From SAR202 cluster bacterium (GTDB lineage: Bacteria > Chloroflexota > Dehalococcoidia > UBA3495), in NCBI GenBank assembly GCA_009392075.1, contig VFHG01000167.1, positions 1-12,202 on the forward strand: a stretch of DNA of 12,202 bases, written 5' to 3'. How positions within the stretch are numbered: the stretch's first letter is position 1; each line of letters starts with the position of its first letter. Made by a program: the position numbers and the translations under genes. The notes under the pieces were generated by a model. The model was not told the DNA's origin, did not search any database, and saw nothing but the letters and a program-made list of their open reading frames with translations. Below are positions 6,374 to 12,202 of this stretch, piece after piece.

Positions 6374-6757
6374 CTAGTCGTTACGTTCCAGCAACTCGAT
6401 CCGGACGTCGCCTGGGGCCCGGACAAAGGCGATGCGCAGTCCCGGACGCAGGTCTTTGGGTTCCATGGAGAATTCGGCCCCTTTGGCCTTTAGGTCGGCG
6501 GCGGCGGCGTCTAGGTTTTCCACCCGCAGTCCAAAGTGGTCCAATCCGACGTAGGGGTCAACCGGTCCGGCTGGGGTGGATTCTTCAGCCTTGGCGATAA
6601 ATATGATCAGCCCATTGATGTCGATATCGACCCTGGACTGACCGTCAGACTGGATGCTCTCTTTGATCTCGGCGCCGAACATCTGATTGAAGTACCTGGC
6701 GGTATCCATGGGCTCTCTGCTGCGCAGGTGTATGTGGTCGTAACTATAGGTAACCAT
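6374..6757 (-). CDS. VOC (glyoxalase/bleomycin-resistance/dioxygenase) fold protein
   Basis: The 127-residue protein shows the two beta-alpha-beta-beta-beta halves of a vicinal-oxygen-chelate domain. The first half begins Y-D-H-I-H-L (6-11) with an A-R-Y-F-N-Q-M-F-G-A-E helix and turn. The second begins G-L-D-H-F-G-L-R-V-E (71-80) and ends F-V-R-A-P-G-D-V-R-I-E-L-L-E (111-124). Candidate metal ligands are H8 or H10, H74 and E121. The family includes lyases, epimerases, dioxygenases and resistance proteins, so no reaction is assigned. The start is ATG at 6757 with GGAG 8 nt upstream. It lies 45 nt after the GrdB-like selenoprotein gene with no terminator between them, so the two are probably co-transcribed and end at the hairpin at 6316-6360. 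Confidence 0.88.
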   Translation of the reverse strand: MVTYSYDHIHLRSREPMDTARYFNQMFGAEIKESIQSDGQSRVDIDINGLIIFIAKAEESTPAGPVDPYVGLDHFGLRVENLDAAAADLKAKGAEFSMEPKDLRPGLRIAFVRAPGDVRIELLERND

Positions 6758-6802
6758 TGTTTACTCCGGTCTTTCCCTTGGTTTGTCGGTGGAGATGCGC
6801 CG

Positions 6803-7999
6803 CTATCTGGCGATCCCGTAAGCCACGGCCTGGGTCTCTCCATCCTCGTCATTGCGCATTCGTTGACCCAGGGCCATGATCAGGGCGCCTACGGCGGTCT
6901 CGGACCAGAACCAATCATGAATCTCGCGGTCTTTTCCGTCGGGCCTCTGGGCCATCCTCGCCTCGTAGTAGAAAGCCTTCAGGTCATCGACACAGTATCG
7001 GATGAACTGGGGGATGGTGAAGTCCCGGGGACGCTCTTTCATATCCGATTCCTCGCCGCTGATGTAGCCCTCAATGAACCTAACGATGCCACGGAAACGC
7101 CGCTGGGGAATGGTGCTTAGTCCGACTGCTGTTCGCCCGGCGTGGGCGCCACTCCATTGCTCGTAATAAGCCCGCAGAGACGTTAGCTCGTCGGCGGCGT
7201 TCAGGCCCTTTTCTTGTGATTCGTTGGTTGTTTCAGACGCCTGCATCAGAATGTCGGGAATCATGTCGTCGGGAAGTTGCTCAAGGACCGGGCCTTGATC
7301 CCGGTCCAGCAGGGCGAAGGTGGCCTGCAATATCTGGTGCTGGTATTCCGGGTTGTCGGCTTCGCCTAAGGCGTTGCCAAAAAAGAAGGGCACCGCCAGC
7401 ATCCGGGGAGGCTTCACTCGCTGGGCATGTTCCTCGATCAGGACCAGGCCCGTCGTTGTGATCCCTGCTTCTTCAATGATGCGCGCAATCACGCTTACAG
7501 CGTGGGAGCAAGCGGGTCAAGTGGGGGTGAGCAACACCACCTCCACGCCATCATCCTTGAGCCTCCGCGCGACCTCGGGGCCGGTGTTTTCTACGATATC
7601 GGAAACGTCTCTTAAGGCGCCCATGAACGAGTAATAATTGTCGGAAAGAGAACCTATCGTCTTTTGGTCAACCAACTCTTGGAGACGGTCGATCGGAAAT
7701 GTGACGTTGATATCCCGGTAGATGCCGGTATGATCAAAGCCGATGCTGGTATGGCTCTGAAGAATCTCGTCAGCTTTCGCGCTGCGGGGGATGACCCTGA
7801 ACGACGTGTCGCCGCCCTCATGGACTGCGATGAATGGCTTGTCGGTTCGCAGGTGCAATCCGGCAGTGGTGACCAGGCCCAACTTACTCTCGGACAACGG
7901 CTTGGCCATGGGTGTCCACGGTGTATCGTCGTGCTCTAGGCACGGCCACATCAACATGCTTTTTCGTTGAATCTCGCTAAGAGCCGAAAGCTTTGGCAT
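6803..7999 (-). CDS. GrdB-like selenoprotein (selenoprotein B family) with in-frame UGA=Sec161 and extra C-terminal domain
   Basis: Two minus-strand reading frames, 7999-7517 and 7516-6803, are in the same phase and separated only by TGA at 7519-7517. Read through, they give 398 codons. Residues 58-127 (A-V-H-E-G-G-D-T-S-F-R-V-I-P, then D-I-N-V-T-F-P-I-D-R-L and Y-Y-S-F-M-G) match the glycine/sarcosine/betaine reductase selenoprotein B pattern. The TGA follows V-V-L-L-T-P-T and gives U161-P-A-C164 before S-H-A-V-S-V-I-A-R, the place where relatives keep a redox Sec or Cys. A hairpin at 7504-7490 fits a bacterial SECIS. Family-like sequence continues through V-K-P-P-R (195-199) to about residue 245. 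The last ~140 residues (C-V-D-D-L-K-A-F-Y-Y-E-A at 336-347, D-W-F-W-S-E-T at 362-368) are a domain I cannot assign. The start ATG has AAGGGAG upstream. The substrate is unknown, and no GrdA or GrdC partners are nearby. A nonsense-mutated gene is the alternative. Confidence 0.85.
7490..7504 (-). promoter_or_regulatory. Candidate bacterial SECIS hairpin after the Sec UGA
   Basis: On the minus strand, CACGCT-GTA-AGCGTG forms a perfect 6-bp stem with a GTA loop (or 5 bp with loop TGTAA). It starts 12 nt after the TGA, which puts the apical loop 17-18 nt downstream. A G is among the first two loop bases. Both points agree with the known bacterial SECIS model (short stem-loop just 3' of UGA, loop about 16-37 nt away, early loop G). 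SelB binding is inferred. Confidence 0.65.
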
Positions 8000-8028
8000 G
8001 GTGTCTCCCTTTTACCCAGGTTTCGCGT

Positions 8029-8042
8029 CCCGCGTAAGCGGG
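8029..8042. other. Small hairpin in the selenoprotein gene leader
   Basis: CCCGC-GTAA-GCGGG is a 5-bp stem closed by a GNRA-type tetraloop when read on the plus strand (TTAC loop in the minus-strand RNA). It falls within the predicted 5' leader of the minus-strand gene, about 30 nt from its start codon. No function is assigned. Confidence 0.35.
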
Positions 8043-8064
8043 TTGGTTGGCTCAGAATGACCTA

Positions 8065-8093
8065 AAAATATTCTCTGAGCTAGGCGATGTCAA
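8065..8093 (-). promoter_or_regulatory. Sigma70-like promoter for the selenoprotein-VOC unit
   Basis: On the minus strand, TTGACA (8093-8088, a perfect -35) is followed after 17 nt by TATTTT (8070-8065, 4 of 6). RNA would begin near 8058, leaving a leader of about 60 nt before the ATG at 7999. A 6-bp inverted repeat CTCAGA/TCTGAG at about 8051-8079 overlaps the -10 region and could be an operator. Confidence 0.55.
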
Positions 8094-8146
8094 GCTAACT
8101 TAGCATTGACCAGGCAACGTTTCCTGCGCTGGTACTCGACGGCAGT

Positions 8147-8152
8147 TATAAT
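8147..8152 (+). promoter_or_regulatory. Candidate -10 box for the cobalamin operon
   Basis: A perfect TATAAT lies 34 nt before the cbiA ATG. At 17-nt spacing the -35 region (CTGCGC) is poor, so the promoter may need an activator or use another sigma factor. No cobalamin-riboswitch landmarks were seen in the 187-bp spacer. Confidence 0.35.
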
Positions 8153-8186
8153 GGGTCTCAAGTAACCATGGAGGCCCGAATACCTA

Positions 8187-9554
8187 ATGGCGGCAACGAT
8201 TGTAATAGCGGGAGTACGGAGCGGCGTGGGCAAGACCACGATCGCCACCGGCATCATGGGCGCTTTGACCCGCCGCGGCCTCAAGGTCCAGCCATTCAAG
8301 GCAGGCCCAGATTACATAGACCCCTCTTACCATAAGCTGGCTTGCGGCGTGCCCAGCCGCAACCTGGACACCTGGCTCTGCGATTACGCAACGGTCCTTG
8401 AGTTGTTTCAGCGGGCTGGAGCCGGGCGGGATGTCTCGGTGGTTGAGGGTGTCATGGGGGTTTTCGACGGCCACTCCAGCCTGACCGAAGAGGGATCAAC
8501 TGCCCAGTTGGCGAAGTTGCTCGGCGCACCGGTGATCCTGATCGCCGATGCCTCCAAGGTCGCTCGCAGCGTGGCGGCGGAGGTTTTGGGCTTCCAGAAG
8601 TTCGACCCGGACCTCAATGTGGCCGGCGTGATCCTGAACGGCGTGGGTAGCGACCGCCACCTGGCGTTCTGCAAACCTCAGATAGAAGAAACCACCGGGC
8701 TTCCGGTGCTAGGCTACCTGCCCAGGAAAGACGAGTTCATCCAGCCGGAACGCCATTTGGGACTGATCCCCACGGTGGAAGGTACGGTTGCAAGCCAGTG
8801 GTACGACAGCGTGATCAATCAGGTCGAATCTACTATGGACGTTCCAGCGATCTTGAAACTGGCCCAGACAGCGAAAACCCCGCCGGCGACCCCAGGCGTC
8901 TACCCTGAAAAAACCCTCCCTGCCCGGACGACTATTGCAGTGGCCCAAGACATGGCCTTCAACTTCTATTACCAGGACTCCCTGGATTTGCTCTCAGCTT
9001 GGGGCGCGGAGCTGGCCCCGTTCAGTCCTTTGGAAGATGAAAAGCTGCCGACCGGAGTGGGCGGGATCTATTTGGGTGGCGGGTTCCCGGAACTGTTCGC
9101 GACCCAACTATCGAAAAACGAGCCGATGCACGGGGCCATCCGCCAAGCGGTGGACAAAGGCGTTCCTGTCTACGCCGAATGTGGCGGCCTGATGTACCTG
9201 GGTAAGAGCCTGTCAGACCTGGAAGGCGTGACCCATCCCATGATTGGCGTTATACCGGCAGAGTCTGCCATGTCCCAGAGCCGTCTGACCCTGGGCTACC
9301 GGGAGGTGGAGTCGTGTTCCGACAGCCCGGTGTTGCAAAAGGGGCAGCGTGTGCGGGGCCACGAATTCCACTGGTCCACCCTGGCCCAGCAGCCTGAGGC
9401 TGACGAGTCGGTCTATAAAGTAGTAGACCAAGACAACCGGCCTGACGGGTTTCGGAAGGGCAACGTTTGGGCCTCTTACGTTCATATACACCTGGGCAGC
9501 AGGCCAGGTTTGGCGCCCAGGTTCGTACAAACCTGCGCCGCAGCAACAACTTAG
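8187..9554 (+). CDS. cbiA: Cobyrinate a,c-diamide synthase (CbiA/CobB)
   Basis: This 455-residue cytoplasmic enzyme amidates the a and c side chains of the corrin ring using ATP and glutamine. The N-terminal half is a dethiobiotin-synthetase-like ATPase with P-loop G-V-R-S-G-V-G-K-T (9-17), K-A-G-P-D-Y-I-D-P-S-Y-H (38-49) and V-V-E-G-V-M-G-V-F-D-G (85-95). The C-terminal half is a class I glutamine amidotransferase with nucleophile C332 in Y-A-E-C-G-G-L-M-Y-L and H433 in Y-V-H-I-H. G-H-E-F-H-W-S (391-397) is also typical. Length fits CbiA or CobB; whether the substrate is cobyrinate or hydrogenobyrinate (anaerobic or aerobic route) cannot be told here. GGAGG lies 12 nt before the ATG. It is first of a co-directional cobalamin cluster; the next gene starts 31 nt later. 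Confidence 0.96.
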   Translation: MAATIVIAGVRSGVGKTTIATGIMGALTRRGLKVQPFKAGPDYIDPSYHKLACGVPSRNLDTWLCDYATVLELFQRAGAGRDVSVVEGVMGVFDGHSSLTEEGSTAQLAKLLGAPVILIADASKVARSVAAEVLGFQKFDPDLNVAGVILNGVGSDRHLAFCKPQIEETTGLPVLGYLPRKDEFIQPERHLGLIPTVEGTVASQWYDSVINQVESTMDVPAILKLAQTAKTPPATPGVYPEKTLPARTTIAVAQDMAFNFYYQDSLDLLSAWGAELAPFSPLEDEKLPTGVGGIYLGGGFPELFATQLSKNEPMHGAIRQAVDKGVPVYAECGGLMYLGKSLSDLEGVTHPMIGVIPAESAMSQSRLTLGYREVESCSDSPVLQKGQRVRGHEFHWSTLAQQPEADESVYKVVDQDNRPDGFRKGNVWASYVHIHLGSRPGLAPRFVQTCAAATT

Positions 9555-9585
9555 ATTGGACCGGCTTGCCCGGTCAGGATAAAGC

Positions 9586-10176
9586 ATGAGCACAGACACA
9601 CCGGCAGATCAGAACACCGAATCAGAACCGGGCCCCCAGTCAGTCACGGGGCCGCGAATCGATAAGGGTCTAGTCATAGTTAACACCGGCAAGGGCAAGG
9701 GTAAGACCACCGCGGCATTGGGCGTGACGTTAAGGTCATGGGGCCGGGGCATGAAAGTGATTGTGCTCCAGTTCATCAAACACTCCACCGCCAACTTCGG
9801 TGAGCAGCGCGCCGCCCTGAAGATGGGCGTGGAAATGCGCGCAATGGGCGACGGGTTTACCTGGCGTTCCAAGGACCTTGATCAGTCCGCCGATCTGGCT
9901 CGGGCCCATTGGGAAGACTGCAAAAAGGTCATCGAGTCCGGAGAGTATGACCTGATAGTGCTGGATGAGTTCACCTACCCGATGCACTACGGTTGGGTCG
10001 ACACCGAGGAAGTCATTGAGGTGCTGAAGTCTCGGCCTGACATGCTGCACGTCATCATAACTGGTAGAAACGCCCCAGAGGCCCTCGTGGAATACGCTGA
10101 CCTGGTCACCGAGATGAACGTGATCAAGCACCCTTATCAGCAAGGGATTAAAGCCCAGCCGGGCATCGAATTTTAA
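9586..10176 (+). CDS. cobO: Corrinoid adenosyltransferase (CobO/BtuR family)
   Basis: This 196-residue enzyme transfers the adenosyl group of ATP to the reduced cobalt of cob(I)yrinic acid a,c-diamide or later corrinoids, producing the Co-C bond of coenzyme B12. Family marks are the unusual P-loop G-K-G-K-G-K-T-T (35-42), G-D-G-F-T-W (88-93), the Walker-B-like L-I-V-L-D-E-F-T-Y (123-131) and V-I-I-T-G-R-N-A-P (156-164). The first 25 residues are a polar, acidic extension, common in this family. CAGGA lies 7 nt before the ATG. It directly follows cbiA, whose product is its expected substrate. Confidence 0.96.
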   Translation: MSTDTPADQNTESEPGPQSVTGPRIDKGLVIVNTGKGKGKTTAALGVTLRSWGRGMKVIVLQFIKHSTANFGEQRAALKMGVEMRAMGDGFTWRSKDLDQSADLARAHWEDCKKVIESGEYDLIVLDEFTYPMHYGWVDTEEVIEVLKSRPDMLHVIITGRNAPEALVEYADLVTEMNVIKHPYQQGIKAQPGIEF

Positions 10177-10232
10177 TCGGAATGACTGACGCGATATTGT
10201 CCTGATTCAGATCGGGCCTGTAAAGAGGCGCA

Positions 10233-11324
10233 ATGGTAATCTCAGACCTAATCGACCGCATAATCAAAGAGATCGTGCCCCTGGATGAAGCCGCCATGGA
10301 TGTCGCCAGGGCCAGACAGGACCAACTGACCAAGCCACTGGGCAGTCTGGGCCGATTGGAAGAACTGTCCATACGGCTGGCCGGCATCTTCGGCGAAGCC
10401 ACACCAAAGATTCGTAAAAAGACAGTGATCCTCGCTGCCGGCGACCACGGTGTGGTGGCCGAGGGCGTGAGCGCCTACCCGCAGGACGTCACTCCAGCCA
10501 TGGTCATGAACTTCCTGGGCGGTGGTGCTGCGATCAATGCGCTGGCCAACCACGCTGGGGCTGATATCGTGGTTTTGGACGTCGGAGTGGCCGCCGACCT
10601 GCCCGACCATCCATCTCTACGTTCGGTTAAGGTCGGCAGGGGAACCGATAATATCGCCGTTGGTCCGGCCATGTCCCGCGAGCAGGCAATCCGATGTCTG
10701 GAGATAGGCATCGAGACCGCCGGGGAAATGATTGCGGCGGGGTCTGACCTGTTAGCCTGCGGAGACATGGGCATCGGCAACACGACGCCGTCCAGCGCCA
10801 TCACCTCGGTGATCACCGGGGCGGACGCCGCCATCACTACCGGGAGGGGAACAGGGCTCGACGACGCCGGGTTGGCCCATAAAGCCTTGGTGGTCGAGAG
10901 GGCCATTCAGGTCAACAAGCCCGACGCTAAAGACGGCTTGGACATCCTGATGAAGGTCGGTGGGTTTGAGATCGGTGTATTGGCTGGGGTGTACCTGGGC
11001 GCAGCAGCCGGGCATCGACCAGTGATAGTAGATGGTTTTATATCTGGCGCGGCGGCGTTGATCGCTTATACCATTGCCCCTGAGGCTGGAAATCGATTCA
11101 TCGCATCACACCAATCGGTCGAACCAGGCCACCGCATCTCTCTGAGTCACATGGGCCTCGAACCCCTGTTGGACCTGGGCATGCGGCTGGGAGAGGGCTC
11201 CGGGGCCGCGCTTTCGATGCACATCGTCGAAGCGGCCGCCAAGTGTCTCTCGGACATGGCCACCTTTGCCGAAGCGGGCGTCTCGGAGAAGATCGAAGAC
11301 GATGGCGAAGAGGCCGCCTCCTGA
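10233..11324 (+). CDS. cobT: Nicotinate-nucleotide:dimethylbenzimidazole phosphoribosyltransferase (CobT)
   Basis: The 363-residue protein has the usual CobT length and activates the lower-ligand base (such as dimethylbenzimidazole) by transferring phosphoribose from NaMN to give alpha-ribazole phosphate. Recognisable blocks are K-P-L-G-S-L-G-R-L-E (34-43), A-A-G-D-H-G-V-V-A-E-G-V-S (68-80), N-F-L-G-G-G-A-A-I-N (93-102), G-D-M-G-I-G-N-T-T-P (177-186) and R-L-G-E-G-S-G-A (318-325). E321 corresponds to the catalytic base known as E317 in the Salmonella enzyme. D178 stands where Salmonella has E174, a conservative change. AGAGG lies 4 nt before the ATG. The C-terminus is acidic (E-K-I-E-D-D-G-E-E-A-A-S), and its TGA overlaps the likely cobS start. 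Confidence 0.96.
   Translation: MVISDLIDRIIKEIVPLDEAAMDVARARQDQLTKPLGSLGRLEELSIRLAGIFGEATPKIRKKTVILAAGDHGVVAEGVSAYPQDVTPAMVMNFLGGGAAINALANHAGADIVVLDVGVAADLPDHPSLRSVKVGRGTDNIAVGPAMSREQAIRCLEIGIETAGEMIAAGSDLLACGDMGIGNTTPSSAITSVITGADAAITTGRGTGLDDAGLAHKALVVERAIQVNKPDAKDGLDILMKVGGFEIGVLAGVYLGAAAGHRPVIVDGFISGAAALIAYTIAPEAGNRFIASHQSVEPGHRISLSHMGLEPLLDLGMRLGEGSGAALSMHIVEAAAKCLSDMATFAEAGVSEKIEDDGEEAAS
11307..11324 (+). promoter_or_regulatory. cobT/cobS coupling site with probable CTG start
   Basis: GAAGAGG (11307-11313) lies 7 nt before CTG at 11321, which overlaps the cobT stop as CTGA. No ATG, GTG or TTG in the cobS frame sits near the homologous N-terminus. The alternatives are GTG 11243, which adds an arginine-rich out-of-family leader, and GTG 11357, which cuts into the first hydrophobic segment. 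Confidence 0.5.
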
Positions 11325-12124
11325 TCGGCTTCTGGCTTAACCCGCTTCGGCTGGCTGTGACATTCCTCACCATCTTCCCGGTTGCGCGCAACATGGACCG
11401 CGGGCAACGGAACCTCAGCAACTCCAGGGCGTTTTACCCGGCTGTCGGCTTGCTCATGGGCCTGCTATTGGTCGGGGTCGAAGAAGGCTCCTCTCGCCTA
11501 TTCATTGAGCCTGTGACCGCCGGGTTATTGGTGGCGACCATGGTCATAGTCACCAGGGCCCTCCACCTAGACGGTCTCATGGACGTTTGTGACGGCATCT
11601 TTGGCGGCTTCACTCCGGAACGGCGCTTGGAGATCATGCGGGACTCTAGGGTGGGCGCTTTCGGAGTTGTCGGCGGTGTCACGGTTCTCCTTTTGAAGTA
11701 CGCGGCGTTATTGTCCTTGCTCGTGCTTGCGGAGCCGGGCAAAGAGTGGGCTTTGTTGCTGTTCCCGGCCCTCTCCCGGTGGACAATGGTTGTCTTATTA
11801 GGTGTTTTCCCCTACGTCCGCGCCCAAGGTCTGGGGACGCCGTTCCATGGGAGCGGCATCAAGATTTCGACCACGGTGGCTGGGCTTACAGCCCTGGCAG
11901 CCGCAGTACTCCTGGGCGGGTTTGCCGGGCTAGGTCTACTTCTTGGAGCTATGGCGTTGGCCCTGTTCATGGGGTGGAAAATGGCCAAATCCTTGGGCGG
12001 TCTGACCGGTGACACCTATGGTGCGACCAACGAAATCATCGAGATGGCCGTGATCCTGGTTGCCACGGTCCTGGTCGAACATGAATGGCTGGAACCCCTG
12101 CCCGACCTGCTGGACCGGTTTTGA
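11321..12124 (+). CDS. cobS: Adenosylcobinamide-GDP ribazoletransferase (cobalamin synthase CobS)
   Basis: This multi-pass inner-membrane enzyme joins adenosylcobinamide-GDP with alpha-ribazole (phosphate) to finish the cobalamin molecule. From the CTG at 11321 it is 267 residues, a normal CobS length. The N-terminus W-L-N-P-L-R-L-A-V-T-F-L-T-I-F-P-V (5-21) matches the family's F-L-T-x-x-P-V opening. Other marks are R-A-F-Y-P-A-V-G (36-43), L-H-L-D-G-L-M-D-V-C-D-G (81-92), I-M-R-D-S-R-V-G-A-F-G (105-115) and G-G-L-T-G-D-T-Y-G-A (226-235). Hydrophobic segments fill most of the rest. The start is not certain because no standard start codon is well placed; a CTG with a good ribosome site is preferred. 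Its TGA overlaps the TTG of the next gene, so the two should be translationally coupled. Confidence 0.92.
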   Translation: MIGFWLNPLRLAVTFLTIFPVARNMDRGQRNLSNSRAFYPAVGLLMGLLLVGVEEGSSRLFIEPVTAGLLVATMVIVTRALHLDGLMDVCDGIFGGFTPERRLEIMRDSRVGAFGVVGGVTVLLLKYAALLSLLVLAEPGKEWALLLFPALSRWTMVVLLGVFPYVRAQGLGTPFHGSGIKISTTVAGLTALAAAVLLGGFAGLGLLLGAMALALFMGWKMAKSLGGLTGDTYGATNEIIEMAVILVATVLVEHEWLEPLPDLLDRF

Positions 12125-12202
12125 TCTTCTCCGGCACCGATGACTTGGCGGTCCTGGTTTTGGCTGTGCTGATTGACCTGGCGCTGGGTGAGCCTCCTAC
12201 CC
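12121..12202 (+). CDS. cbiB: Adenosylcobinamide-phosphate synthase CbiB/CobD (5' end only)
   Basis: Only 27 codons are in the window. From TTG at 12121 they read M-I-F-S-G-T-D-D followed by a hydrophobic run ending L-I-D-L-A-L-G-E-P-P-T. This is the characteristic CbiB/CobD amino-terminus, a membrane helix followed by D-x-x-x-G-[D/E]-P. The family attaches (R)-1-amino-2-propanol phosphate or aminopropanol to adenosylcobyric acid at the membrane. The TTG overlaps the cobS stop codon (TTGA), and the position directly after cobS supports the call. A downstream TTG in the same frame (12145) is an alternative start. Confidence 0.8.
   Translation, partial: MIFSGTDDLAVLVLAVLIDLALGEPPT

Noticed and set aside
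6803..7999. Two separate genes, or a pseudogene broken by a nonsense mutation
   Set aside because: Frame and protein character continue across the single TGA. The codon sits at the family's Sec/Cys position with a matching C three residues later, and a SECIS-like hairpin follows. The downstream part has no ribosome site or ATG of its own near the break.
8106..8152. TTGACC (8106-8111) as the -35 partner of TATAAT (8147-8152)
   Set aside because: The spacing is 35 nt, twice what a sigma70 promoter allows.
8000..8186. Cobalamin riboswitch upstream of cbiA
   Set aside because: The spacer is short and partly occupied by the divergent promoter, and I see no B12-box-like sequence or matching helices.
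10752..11015. Minus-strand reading frames inside cobT and neighbouring cobalamin genes
   Set aside because: All lie opposite strongly conserved coding sequence and lack ribosome sites or family motifs.
11243..11320. GTG at 11243 as the cobS start
   Set aside because: It would overlap cobT by 82 nt and add an arginine-rich leader unlike CobS N-termini.

Overview
The window reads as a stretch of ordinary chromosome from a GC-rich heterotrophic bacterium. The gene mix (peptide ABC transporter, crotonase, cytoplasmic-looking penicillin acylase, LACTB2-like metallo-hydrolase, GrdB-like selenoprotein, cobalamin genes) and the protein sequences suggest a Chloroflexota lineage such as SAR202 or a Dehalococcoidia relative. 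That assignment is an impression from protein style, not a proven placement. I see no transposase, phage gene, CRISPR array, tRNA or rRNA.

Layout. (1) 1-317: the C-terminal third of a DppC/OppC-type permease, closed by a strong hairpin terminator. (2) 400-2569, + strand: a sigma70-like promoter, then a crotonase-fold enzyme, a TlyA-type rRNA 2'-O-methyltransferase and a stand-alone CinA-C/PncC-like amidase. (3) 2570-4906, - strand: a 778-residue penicillin acylase family Ntn-hydrolase whose stop codon abuts the amidase stop codon. (4) 4907-6101, + strand: a promoter, an MBL-fold hydrolase with a winged-helix tail and a 64-residue two-helix membrane protein. (5) 6102-6373: a non-coding spacer with two related palindromes and a perfect 20-bp bidirectional terminator. 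(6) 6374-8093, - strand: a promoter, a GrdB-like gene with an in-frame TGA, and a VOC-fold gene. (7) 8187 to the end, + strand: the cobalamin genes cbiA/cobB, cobO, cobT, cobS and the first 27 codons of cbiB/cobD. These cover a,c-diamide formation, corrinoid adenosylation, lower-ligand activation, final assembly and aminopropanol attachment.

The most interesting object is the minus-strand gene at 6803-7999. A conventional gene caller would split it into two ORFs at a TGA. Read through, it is one 398-codon protein of the glycine/sarcosine/betaine reductase selenoprotein B type. The TGA falls exactly where this family keeps its redox Cys/Sec, giving U-P-A-C. It is followed 12 nt later by a perfect 6-bp hairpin at the distance expected of a bacterial SECIS element. 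I interpret it as a selenoprotein, with an extra C-terminal domain of unknown role and a co-transcribed VOC protein. Secondary points are the chained start/stop overlaps in the cobalamin operon (a probable CTG start for cobS and a TTG start for cbiB), and active-site departures in the crotonase and the CinA-like protein.
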